DNA of 64,000 nt from contig NZ_OBEN01000005.1 of assembly GCF_900215655.1 (NCBI RefSeq), positions 1 to 64,000 of the forward strand, written 5' to 3'. A program made the position numbers and the translations under genes. This DNA comes from Hydrogenobacter hydrogenophilus. Its GTDB lineage: Bacteria; Aquificota; Aquificia; Aquificales; Aquificaceae. The notes under the pieces are model-generated. The model ran no database searches and was not told where the DNA came from. It worked only from the letters and a program-made list of their open reading frames with translations. Below are positions 19,063 to 27,213 of the stretch, one piece after another. How positions within the stretch are numbered: position 1 is the stretch's first letter; each line of letters opens with the position of its first letter.

Positions 19063-19438
19063 TCTTCCCTATTATATCCAACACACTTTTTCTGTCTGAT
19101 AGGACTATAGACTTTATGTTTTCGTCTTCACTGTACGCCTTGGAAAGTTCTCTTTGTATGAACTCAATGAGTTTCTCTATCTGCCTTTCCATCTCTTCCA
19201 TCTGCTCCTTCATACGCAGTATGACATCAACTCCTGCCAGATTGACTCCCAGTTCCCGCGTGAGCGTCAAGATGAATTCTAACTTCTGCAGGTCTTCGTC
19301 CGTGTAATGTCTAGTTTTGCCTTTTGTTCTTGAAGGCTTAAGAAGCCCTTCCTTCTCGTAAAGCCTTAAGGTCTGAGGATGTATGCTGTACATTTGCGCA
19401 ACAACACCTATGGTGTAATACCTTTTCTTTTCCCTCAT
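19043..19438 (-). CDS. hspR: MerR-family heat-shock repressor HspR
   Basis: DNA-binding repressor of chaperone genes, 131 residues. The MerR winged helix is at residues 5-75: [20 protein letters not shown], then [20 protein letters not shown]. The C-terminal part is a coiled coil ([20 protein letters not shown]). It overlaps dnaJ by ATGA, the same order as in actinobacterial and campylobacterial dnaJ-hspR operons. The likely target is the HAIR-like site at 20612-20632, giving autoregulation. It also precedes a KhtTU-like antiporter pair in the same transcription unit. Confidence 0.9.
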   Translation of the reverse strand: MREKKRYYTIGVVAQMYSIHPQTLRLYEKEGLLKPSRTKGKTRHYTDEDLQKLEFILTLTRELGVNLAGVDVILRMKEQMEEMERQIEKLIEFIQRELSKAYSEDENIKSIVLSDRKSVLDIIGKNEGKRD

Positions 19439-20577
19439 GTCTCTTTCTCCCTTATTCTGGTAGGTTCAGGCAAAAGTTTGTCAAGCTCTTCAAGTATCTG
19501 TCTGATCTTCTTACCATTGCCAAAAACTCTATCCATCAAGCTCAACTTGGGCACATCTATGTGTACCCTTACAAACAGGTCTCCTCTTCCTCCACCCCTT
19601 AGCTTAGGCATACCTTGTTCAGGCACTCTTATGACATCTCCCTCCTTTGTGCCTGCCGGGACTTTAACTTTTATACTTTCTCCCGAAAGGGTAGGGACCT
19701 CTATCTCTGTTCCAAGAACCGCCTCTGTGAATTTGACATTTACATCTACATAAAGGTTATCTCCTTTCCTCTCAAACACCCTGTGTGGCAAAACTTTTAC
19801 TATTACGTACAAGTCTCCATAGGGACCTCCGTTTTTTCCTGCATGACCCTTACCCTCAAAGAGTATTTTGGAACCGTTATCCACGCCTGCTGGTATGCGT
19901 ACTGTGAGCTCCTCTCTTACAGGTATACTGCCTTTTCCTTTGCATTTGGAACAGAGCTCTCTTATCACGCCTTCACCACCACAAGTAGGACAGGTTTGGG
20001 ATATAGTGATGAAAAACTGTCTTTGGTAGACCTCCCCCCTTCCACCACAAGTAGGACAAACTTTCTCTCCTTTAGAAAGGTCATAACCTCTCCCCTGGCA
20101 CACATCACAGGATATTTCTCTCACCAAGGGTATTCTTAGTGTAGTACCCTTAAAAGCCTCTTCAAGGGTGATCTGGGCAGTATAGTATATGTCTTCACCT
20201 TTTGTAGGTCTTCTGTAGGCTCTCCTCCTTTCTCTCGTAGCTCTTTCAAAGATATCCTCAAAACCAAAGCCTTTGAAGACCTCTTCCAGTATATCACCTA
20301 TGTTTGTACTAAAGACTTCTTGAGAGAAGCCTTCTCCTCCTTGAGAAGAAAAAGCAGCATGTCCGTACTGATCGTAAAGCCTCCTTTTTTCTGGGTCTGA
20401 TAGTACCTGATAAGCTTCATTTATCTCCTTGAACTTTTCTTGAGCGGACGGATCTTTATTAAAGTCGGGATGATACTTTCTGGCAAGTCTTCTGTAAGCC
20501 TTCTTTATCTCTTCTTGCGTTGCGTTTCTGGGCACGCCTAAAATCTCGTAATAGTCCTTTTTGGCAGATTGTGCCAT
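19435..20577 (-). CDS. dnaJ: Chaperone DnaJ
   Basis: Hsp40 co-chaperone of 380 residues that stimulates DnaK. The J domain covers residues 7-70 ([23 protein letters not shown] in KYHPDFNKD). A Gly/Phe-rich linker is followed by four CxxCxGxG zinc-binding repeats at about 155-215 ([32 protein letters not shown]) and the two beta-barrel client-binding domains. First gene of a unit with hspR, the KhtT-like and the antiporter genes. A consensus promoter and a HAIR-like operator lie upstream. dnaK and grpE are not in this window. Confidence 0.96.
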   Translation of the reverse strand: MAQSAKKDYYEILGVPRNATQEEIKKAYRRLARKYHPDFNKDPSAQEKFKEINEAYQVLSDPEKRRLYDQYGHAAFSSQGGEGFSQEVFSTNIGDILEEVFKGFGFEDIFERATRERRRAYRRPTKGEDIYYTAQITLEEAFKGTTLRIPLVREISCDVCQGRGYDLSKGEKVCPTCGGRGEVYQRQFFITISQTCPTCGGEGVIRELCSKCKGKGSIPVREELTVRIPAGVDNGSKILFEGKGHAGKNGGPYGDLYVIVKVLPHRVFERKGDNLYVDVNVKFTEAVLGTEIEVPTLSGESIKVKVPAGTKEGDVIRVPEQGMPKLRGGGRGDLFVRVHIDVPKLSLMDRVFGNGKKIRQILEELDKLLPEPTRIREKET

Positions 20578-20603
20578 ACCTTTCCTCCTTTACTACTATA
20601 TTT

Positions 20604-20631
20604 ATGATAAACTTTAGTGTGTTATTGTCAA
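20604..20631 (-). promoter_or_regulatory. Sigma-70-type promoter of dnaJ
   Basis: On the minus strand TTGACA (20631-20626), 16 bp spacer, TATCAT (20609-20604), 27 bp from the dnaJ start. AAGGAGG lies between it and the ATG. Confidence 0.72.
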
Positions 20632-20632
20632 G
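20612..20632. promoter_or_regulatory. HAIR-like HspR operator
   Basis: CTTTAGT-N7-TGTCAAG against the published HspR-associated inverted repeat CTTGAGT-N7-ACTCAAG: 11 of 14 arm positions agree and the 7-bp spacer is exact. The site covers the -35 hexamer and spacer of the dnaJ promoter, the right place for repression. Confidence 0.65.
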
Positions 20633-20639
20633 TTATGTT

Positions 20640-20653
20640 ATGATTGTAATCAT
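20640..20653. promoter_or_regulatory. Inverted repeat between divergent dnaJ and DUF2249 promoters
   Basis: ATGATT-GT-AATCAT, a perfect 6-bp dyad. It is 8 bp upstream of the dnaJ -35 box and touches the -35 box (TTTACA, 20653-20658) of the gene at 20703. Confidence 0.5.
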
Positions 20654-20681
20654 TTACATACTTTTGATAAGGGAATAATCT
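20653..20681 (+). promoter_or_regulatory. Promoter of the DUF2249 gene
   Basis: TTTACA (20653-20658), 17 bp, TAATCT (20676-20681). A GGAGG ribosome-binding site at 20690-20694 gives an expected leader of only about 15 bases before the GTG at 20703. Confidence 0.55.
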
Positions 20682-20702
20682 TTACTGAAGGAGGTTAGAA
20701 AG

Positions 20703-21179
20703 GTGAGAATAGGTAGTTTCAACGGTGTTCGTGTGGAGCTTTTAGAAGGAGGTATAATGCCTTCCGCAAAAGGTTATGCGAGAATTTACATTCTCTCAGA
20801 AGGTGGTGGCAAGTACATATTAGGCCAGAAGTTTGGTTCTTCTCAGGCACCATGTTTCTTTGGAGTTGAAGAAGGGGACATATTCGGTTTCATTCCCGAA
20901 AGTAAAACTAAGCTCTTTGAAATAAGCATGGGAGAAGAGGAACTTACAGAAGGTGAGATCATAGACCTCAGACATATGGAACACGGAGTGCGACACCCTC
21001 TCGTTATGAAGAAGTTTTCGGAGCTCAAAAAAGGCGAGAGTTTTTACATCATCAACGACCATGACCCATTACCTCTTTACTTTCAGATGAGCTTTGCCTT
21101 TCCTAAAAAGGTAGGATGGGAGTATGTGGAGGTTGAGGAAGGTTTTTGGAAGATACGCATAAGCAAGATCAAGGAGTAA
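20703..21179 (+). CDS. DUF2249 domain protein with an extra N-terminal domain
   Basis: 158-residue soluble protein. The C-terminal half is a TusA-like DUF2249 domain with the diagnostic HPLVMKKFSELKKGESFYII and NDHDPLPLYFQM, ending FWKIRISK. The first 85 residues (GYARIYILSEGGGKYILGQK) are beta-rich and not a family I recognise; they have a cupin-like feel without a clear metal motif. DUF2249 proteins often lie near nitrogen-oxide metabolism genes, but none is seen here. GTG start with GGAGG eight bases upstream. It is divergent from dnaJ and shares the intergenic operator region. Confidence 0.75.
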   Translation: MRIGSFNGVRVELLEGGIMPSAKGYARIYILSEGGGKYILGQKFGSSQAPCFFGVEEGDIFGFIPESKTKLFEISMGEEELTEGEIIDLRHMEHGVRHPLVMKKFSELKKGESFYIINDHDPLPLYFQMSFAFPKKVGWEYVEVEEGFWKIRISKIKE

Positions 21180-21222
21180 GCTAAGAAAAACTTCAACAGA
21201 GCCAAGTGATTATACTATACTG

Positions 21223-24201
21223 TCAAGTTTTTATAAGCAGAAAACTAAAGATTTTTTTACACCAATCTGGGTCTTCCATAAAGATCACATTATTTTGCTC
21301 ATAATCTTCTTTACTTGGTATATTTCTCATCCCCTTTATTAGATCCTCATATTTTGTGTAGGAAAGTATGAAGGAAAGCAAGCTTACATCGGGTCTAACC
21401 TTTTTCAGATGATTCTCTATCTCTTTTAACTCGTGATTGAATAAAATCTTTTCATCGTTTAGGTCTTTGGAGTGCATAAGTCCCTTTGGGTCAATAAAAA
21501 CCATGTATGTTTCATGTTTTCCTTTTACCCACATTATAAAATCAGGATAAAACTTACCCCATCCTAATTGAAATCCAATCCCCGATTTAGGTTCGTTTCT
21601 CAAAAGGAATCTTTTATAATCAGAAAATTTTTCTTTGTTCTTTTGCAAGTATTCTCTCAATCCTTCTATAAACTTTTCCTCGCTTTCGTTAAGACCCTGT
21701 GGCGAAATTTTGTCTATGTTTTTATCATCAAGTAAGAGAGGTACATATATGTGTTTATCAAAACAAATCCTCGGTAAAAGGGTTTTATCGTCCTTTAAAA
21801 GCATCCCTAAATTATTTATTAAACTTTTTATATTCTGAATTAGCTTTTGTTTTCTTTTATCTCTTTTATCTACATAAACAGTGTAATACTCTACAGGTTC
21901 CTGATTTAAAAATAAGCTTAGCTGTTCTCCTGCTTTCTTGTAGGTTAAATTTTTTCTTTCAAACTCGCCTAATTTTTTGTTGTAAAACTTCTCTATGTAT
22001 CCCTTAAGAAGTAAAACCGCTATGTCGTGAATTTTATCCAAGGCTTCTTTTTCTTTTATACCCTTTACCTTGCAAGCGCTTAAAACTTCTTTTAAATCTT
22101 GCTTACTCCATAACAAATTCCAATAGCCTTTTATCCTTTTATACTGATATAGCTCTTGATCTATATTGTCCCAATCAAGTAAATCTACAAACTTATCAAA
22201 AGTTATTTCTTCTGAGTCTATTTTTGATTCTTCTTTTTGCGTGCCTGTAAATTCTGTAATCTTTGGAGTTAAGTCCAATACATGCTTTATCTTATCATCT
22301 TTTTTCAAGAGAACAGTTTCGCATTCTACAAATTTTTTATCTTCCGCTGGCACTAAGTAAGGTAAATCTTTCCATTCATCACTTAAAGACTTTACAGGCA
22401 CTTTTATTTCCTCAAAATCCACCTCTTCTTTTTGTATGGCTTCTAAGAACTTATTTAGGTAATCAGCCTTTATGGAAAAAATGTTTAAAGTTTCAAGCAC
22501 TTTAAGCTTTTCTTCATCACTTCTTTTTAATGACATATCCTTACCTTTTATTCTTACACCTCTTCCAAACAGTTGAATAATCTGAGGTCCTTCTCCTCTT
22601 CCTATGTTTAAAAGTCCCATAGAAGATACACGCCAAGTGTCCCACCCTTCTATAAACTTCTTGGACCCTATCAAGATATTTATGTTTGACGTTTCTCTCT
22701 TTATGTCATCAAAAAGAGATGGTGATATAGCATCTTGTTTGATTTCAAAGTTCTTGTTTGCAAGTAATTTTTTAAAATTGTTGACATCACCTATGTTTAT
22801 AACCCCAAAGTAAGGATTATCACCAACCCTTAAGCCCAATTCTCCTTCTGCGCTTTTAATCTCGTATATGTCAAAACTACCTTTTCCATTAAATACTTTC
22901 GTATAAATGTCATCTATGTTAATGGTTCTTCTTCTTAAGAGTTCAAACCTGTCTTTAAATATATCCATGCCTAAAACTGAATTTATCTTGTTCTTTAACC
23001 ATCCATCATCTTCTATAGCTTTCCTTAAAAAGAGTGTTATGGTTAGTATATCGGTTTCTTCTGAGTTCTTACCTCCGCTAACTGTAGTGCCTACGAAAAT
23101 CCAAAGAGGTTTTTCAATGTTATACTGTTTTGCTAATGTAAGGTTTTCTGTATAAAAAAGTATCTGTTCGTAAAAGGATAAAAGATTAGCAACAAACATA
23201 GTTTCCTGAAAATCCTCATCTTTAAGTTTTGTATCTTTGGCATTTAAAACATAAAAATCCTTCCCATAACCATCTAAGTAGAAGTATTTATAAGAATAAT
23301 CAAAAATTATTGATTTACCATATTCTTTTAATGTCTCCTTGTTTTTCTCACTTAAAATCTGTCCAAAAGTAGCGCTGTATTCAAAAACAAAACCATTTTC
23401 TCCAATTTTATTTCTTAAATTAGCCCATTTTTGCTCTTCAGATTTTTTCCCTTTGTGTCCTTCATCAACAAAAATAAGATTTCTTCCCTCAAAAGCATCA
23501 ACAGGTACCGTTAAGCCTCTTCCCCTTTTCTCCTCCACAAACTTTGTAATTTCAATCACCAAAACCTCGTTTTTGCTACTCCGCCACCCATTTGAAGTCC
23601 CCACATACATTCTTGCGGGTATTCCACTTTTTATTAGTTCTTCGTAATGTTGCTTTGATAGTCCTTCGTTGGGGGTTATAAGGATAATATTGTCAGGTTC
23701 AAAAAGCTTGTAGTTTAAAAATTGATAGTAGTTTATGTGTAAAATTATGGTTTTACCGCTACCTGTTGCCATCCAAAAAGCAAGCTTTTTGAGGTCTTGC
23801 TCTGTGAAATCTCCTAAAAGTGTTTTGATTTTCTCGTCTTCATAATTTTTAAGGAATTGGTTTAATTCGTATAAAAACTTCTCTTTTTTATTCTTTAACT
23901 TATCCAAAAATATCTCTGTAAAGAGCACCGCAAGATACTGAAAGTATTTTAAAGAGATACTACCTCTATTTTTACCAACTTTTTCAACATATCTTTGTAT
24001 GTTTTCGTCGTATCTGTTTAAATGGTTCTCTGAAATTTTTAAACCTTTTAACCCTTTGAGTACATTTACAAAATAAGTTCTACCTTGAGCGTCTGTTCCT
24101 TCTTCTACATCCCTTAACTTGTTTTGCAAATCCTTAAACTCACTTACTCCAAAAAGTGAAAGGAAGTATTTGTTTAAAACAAGGTATTTTTCTAACATCA
24201 T
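21223..24201 (-). CDS. Type III-like restriction endonuclease subunit (Res)
   Basis: 992-residue SF2 helicase-nuclease. Walker A is WMATGSGKTIILH (GSGKT at 147-151), the DEAD-type box is IFVDEGHKG near 250, and motif VI is GPQIIQLFGRGVR near 540. Near the C-terminus FYPDFIMWVKGK followed by MVFIDPKGL is a PD-(D/E)xK-type nuclease centre. It starts 2 bp after the stop of the methylase gene, so the two form an operon. In type III systems Res translocates or slides and cuts only in complex with Mod. Base composition is visibly more AT-rich than in the flanking genes, consistent with acquisition by transfer. Confidence 0.85.
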   Translation of the reverse strand: MMLEKYLVLNKYFLSLFGVSEFKDLQNKLRDVEEGTDAQGRTYFVNVLKGLKGLKISENHLNRYDENIQRYVEKVGKNRGSISLKYFQYLAVLFTEIFLDKLKNKKEKFLYELNQFLKNYEDEKIKTLLGDFTEQDLKKLAFWMATGSGKTIILHINYYQFLNYKLFEPDNIILITPNEGLSKQHYEELIKSGIPARMYVGTSNGWRSSKNEVLVIEITKFVEEKRGRGLTVPVDAFEGRNLIFVDEGHKGKKSEEQKWANLRNKIGENGFVFEYSATFGQILSEKNKETLKEYGKSIIFDYSYKYFYLDGYGKDFYVLNAKDTKLKDEDFQETMFVANLLSFYEQILFYTENLTLAKQYNIEKPLWIFVGTTVSGGKNSEETDILTITLFLRKAIEDDGWLKNKINSVLGMDIFKDRFELLRRRTINIDDIYTKVFNGKGSFDIYEIKSAEGELGLRVGDNPYFGVINIGDVNNFKKLLANKNFEIKQDAISPSLFDDIKRETSNINILIGSKKFIEGWDTWRVSSMGLLNIGRGEGPQIIQLFGRGVRIKGKDMSLKRSDEEKLKVLETLNIFSIKADYLNKFLEAIQKEEVDFEEIKVPVKSLSDEWKDLPYLVPAEDKKFVECETVLLKKDDKIKHVLDLTPKITEFTGTQKEESKIDSEEITFDKFVDLLDWDNIDQELYQYKRIKGYWNLLWSKQDLKEVLSACKVKGIKEKEALDKIHDIAVLLLKGYIEKFYNKKLGEFERKNLTYKKAGEQLSLFLNQEPVEYYTVYVDKRDKRKQKLIQNIKSLINNLGMLLKDDKTLLPRICFDKHIYVPLLLDDKNIDKISPQGLNESEEKFIEGLREYLQKNKEKFSDYKRFLLRNEPKSGIGFQLGWGKFYPDFIMWVKGKHETYMVFIDPKGLMHSKDLNDEKILFNHELKEIENHLKKVRPDVSLLSFILSYTKYEDLIKGMRNIPSKEDYEQNNVIFMEDPDWCKKIFSFLLIKT

Positions 24202-24203
24202 GG

Positions 24204-27170
24204 TTAAATTCCCATCAATCTTTTAAATTCCGGCTCTATATACATTATATCTGCCTGAAAATCTCCAAAATCGGGCGTGAGGATGGATTTCCCACTGATA
24301 TAAACCACGCTTGGTTTCCAATCTTTTAGCTCCTGTTTTATGTATTCTTTGTCTTCCTTAAAGTCCTCCTCTTTCCAATCTTCTGAATACTCCCTCCAAA
24401 CAATGGCTATATCTTTACCTTCTTTTTCTCCAAGAATGAAAAGGTATTTTCCTCCGTTTTTGTTTTCCCTTAGTTTTACTTTTTTGACTTTAATTCCAAG
24501 AAGGTAGTTAAAGGTTTCTGGTATATCCACTATTACTTCTTTTGCTTGTGCGCCGTCGTTTATTTTCAGTTTGTAAGCGAAAGGGTTTTTTAAGTGCTCT
24601 ATGTTTAAAAGATATGGGCTTTCTCTTGTTTCAATGTCAAGGAAGTATTTTATAAGGTATTCATTTTTGAAAAGTTCTTTCATCTTTTCGTTTTCTTTTA
24701 GTTCAATATTGTCAAGTGCATCTTCGTATTGTTCTAATGTGATGTATTTAAAAAAGCCACCTGCAGTTTTCTCGTTGTACTTTTCTTTAACATCTTTTTC
24801 TTTTGAAATGCCTGATTTATCATAAGCTAAAACTTTTTTCATCCTTGGTAAGACTACAGTATAAAAATGCTCTCCTACTTCAATACCTATCCACTTTCTT
24901 TTAAGCTTATGTGCGGTTGCTGTTGTTGTGCCACTTCCTAAAAAGAAGTCCAAAACTAAATCGCCTTCGTTGGATGTGGATTCTATGACACGCTTTAAGA
25001 GAATTTCGGAGTTTTCGGTGGGGAAGCCTTGGGTTTGTGAATAACCTGAAATATCTGTCCAATTAGAATCTAATAGCTCTTCTTCAGCTGTTAAATACTG
25101 GGGCATTCCTTTAACTTTATTCCCGAATATGTCAATATACTCAATATCTTCATTTATTCTAATTCTTCCTTGCTTTTCTAATTCATAAATTCTTTCCTGT
25201 ACGAAAGTCCAATGCCTCCCTTTAGGTGGATAAAATAGCCGTCCAAGTATTATTCTTTCTGGTGGATTTCTTTCTCCCGGAGAGTGCATATTTAACCATT
25301 TTTGTTTTCCTTCTCTTGTTTTATAAATTGGATTAAAAGTAAAATTGTTGCTTTTTGTATAGAAAAAAAGACTATCGTTTGCAACATTATATCCTTGAAC
25401 TCCAATAAAAATCTTTTTTGTCCTGCTTACCACTATCTCATTCCTAAAATTCTCCTCTCCAAAAATCTCATTCATCAAAAGCCTGACATACATATTACCG
25501 TTGTAATCACATCTTACAAACATACTTCCCCTTTCATTCAATAATTCCCTCCCTAACCTTATCCTATTCTCAAGCATGGTTATCCAAGTGGAATCTTTAT
25601 ACTTCACATTGTAAAGATAGTCTGCATCCTGCTCTTTGTTAAACGGTGGGTCAATATAAATCGTCTGCACTTTCTCTTTATACTTATTCAAAATAGTATT
25701 CAAAGCCTGCCAGTTTTCACTTTTAATAAGCAAACCATCCAAAACATCTTCTAAATCCTTCTTCTCACTTATCTTTTCCAAAAGCTTAAACTTAAATCCT
25801 TCATCAAAATACTTTGTGTCTATAGGTAGTTTTTTACCTTCTAAATCTTTCTCATTTTCTATCTTTCCAAATCCAAGCTCTTCCCATTCTTTTAACTGTT
25901 CTTTATTTTCTAAAACCTTCTTAACCACTTCTTTATAAAACTCTTCATCTGTCCAATCTTTTATCCTATCAAGTGTAATAACATACTCTGTGTTTAATAC
26001 AAACTTCTTTTTCTCCCATAACTTTTTCTGAAAATCCTCAATATGTGAAAGAAAATTAATAATTGTTTCCCCAATCTCTTTTACGGTCTTGGCTCTTGTT
26101 ATGTGTTTATCAATATACTTTTCCTGAGAGAGGGTTTCGTAGTTTAAAACTTCTGCCTTTATAAAGTAATCAAGTTGCTCTGACAGAAATCTCTTTAAAT
26201 CTTTGTGAATAAAGTAATCCCTTGTGTTCTTTGCTGTGTATCTGTTTATGTGATAAAAAAGTAATGGCTTTTCGTTTCTCTTTTCCTCAATGAGTTGCTT
26301 ATAAAGTTCAAGCTGTTTGTTTTTCAAAAGCCAGTTCTTAATCTTTTCAAAAATAACCTCGTTTATCTTTTCTTGCTTCATGGAGTTCTTTTGTCCTTCT
26401 TCTGCGTTATTGTTATCTTTGTTATTTATCTTATTTTCAAGTTCTTTTATTTCATCTTCTGACAAAGTTTTATACTTAAAGTAAATAACAAGCTCCTTTT
26501 CATCGTTGAGTTCTACCTTTGACAGAGTAAACCTCTTCTGTTTTTCTTTTTGCTTGTTTGTTGAAAGCTCATCCTCTTCTGCCTGCTCTAACCTAAAGAT
26601 CACTTTAAAATTACTTGTGTTAAATGTGTAATCCCTAAAAAGTATGCCTGTTTTTATGTAATACTGATCTGCGTTAGCCCAATAAAGCTTGACTTCCTCA
26701 CCGTTGTAAGGAATGGCATATCTGTGTCCCTTGATGGAATACCTATACTGTGGTACAAAGTCTCCATCTTCATAAAACCTTGAAAAGAATGTGTAGAGGT
26801 CGTTGTATACTAAGTTTTTAATCTCATCTATCTTTTCCGCTTGCTCTTTTCTTTCTTTTATTTCTTGGTATTCTTTGAAAATGGGTGCATCTTTGTATTT
26901 TTCGTTTAAATCTCCTGTTGGTGTAAAAGCAGGTTCTCCAAGGGTTTCTAATACTTTTTGTTTTATTCTTTCAAATTCTTGGTTTATATTTTCCGAAATG
27001 CCTTTTTTGTGTTTCTCAAAAGCACTTTCAATTTTATTGGGTAGTTCTTTTTCTATGAAATCCTCTATCCTTTTTCTCTTGTAATTAAAAATCCTGTATA
27101 TTCCAAAATCCAGATCGCTACTTTCAAACTGGAATATCTCTTTTAGTTTCTCCAAAAACTTTTCTTTCAT
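24204..27170 (-). CDS. Type III-like DNA methyltransferase subunit (Mod), unusually long
   Basis: 988-residue beta-class amino methyltransferase. The catalytic motif IV is IYIDPPFNKEQDADYLY at about residue 507 (DPPF instead of the usual DPPY), and the S-adenosylmethionine motif I is DFFLGSGTTTATAHKLKRKW at about 742. Motif IV before motif I, with a recognition region between, is the beta-class order of type III Mod proteins. About 500 residues precede the catalytic part, rich in Lys and Glu and predicted helical, where typical Mod proteins have about 100. The start codon overlaps CATG just before recG. The nucleotide composition is AT-rich, like the Res gene. Confidence 0.85.
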   Translation of the reverse strand: MKEKFLEKLKEIFQFESSDLDFGIYRIFNYKRKRIEDFIEKELPNKIESAFEKHKKGISENINQEFERIKQKVLETLGEPAFTPTGDLNEKYKDAPIFKEYQEIKERKEQAEKIDEIKNLVYNDLYTFFSRFYEDGDFVPQYRYSIKGHRYAIPYNGEEVKLYWANADQYYIKTGILFRDYTFNTSNFKVIFRLEQAEEDELSTNKQKEKQKRFTLSKVELNDEKELVIYFKYKTLSEDEIKELENKINNKDNNNAEEGQKNSMKQEKINEVIFEKIKNWLLKNKQLELYKQLIEEKRNEKPLLFYHINRYTAKNTRDYFIHKDLKRFLSEQLDYFIKAEVLNYETLSQEKYIDKHITRAKTVKEIGETIINFLSHIEDFQKKLWEKKKFVLNTEYVITLDRIKDWTDEEFYKEVVKKVLENKEQLKEWEELGFGKIENEKDLEGKKLPIDTKYFDEGFKFKLLEKISEKKDLEDVLDGLLIKSENWQALNTILNKYKEKVQTIYIDPPFNKEQDADYLYNVKYKDSTWITMLENRIRLGRELLNERGSMFVRCDYNGNMYVRLLMNEIFGEENFRNEIVVSRTKKIFIGVQGYNVANDSLFFYTKSNNFTFNPIYKTREGKQKWLNMHSPGERNPPERIILGRLFYPPKGRHWTFVQERIYELEKQGRIRINEDIEYIDIFGNKVKGMPQYLTAEEELLDSNWTDISGYSQTQGFPTENSEILLKRVIESTSNEGDLVLDFFLGSGTTTATAHKLKRKWIGIEVGEHFYTVVLPRMKKVLAYDKSGISKEKDVKEKYNEKTAGGFFKYITLEQYEDALDNIELKENEKMKELFKNEYLIKYFLDIETRESPYLLNIEHLKNPFAYKLKINDGAQAKEVIVDIPETFNYLLGIKVKKVKLRENKNGGKYLFILGEKEGKDIAIVWREYSEDWKEEDFKEDKEYIKQELKDWKPSVVYISGKSILTPDFGDFQADIMYIEPEFKRLMGI

Positions 27171-27213
27171 GAGAGGCTCTCCGGTTATATTATATTATAC
27201 TTCTGAGCTCCGT

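Noticed and set aside
21180-21230. Promoter TTGACA at 21226-21221 on the minus strand
   Set aside because: No -10 box at a usable distance and no gene downstream on that strand; probably chance.
27169-27213. recG start overlapping the methylase start codon
   Set aside because: The residues are not RecG-like and a promoter-like AT stretch falls between this ATG and the one at 27214. It stays formally possible.
21180-27213. Insertion sequence or integrase-bounded island around the RM genes
   Set aside because: No transposase, integrase, terminal inverted repeats, target duplication or tRNA attachment site can be seen at either border.
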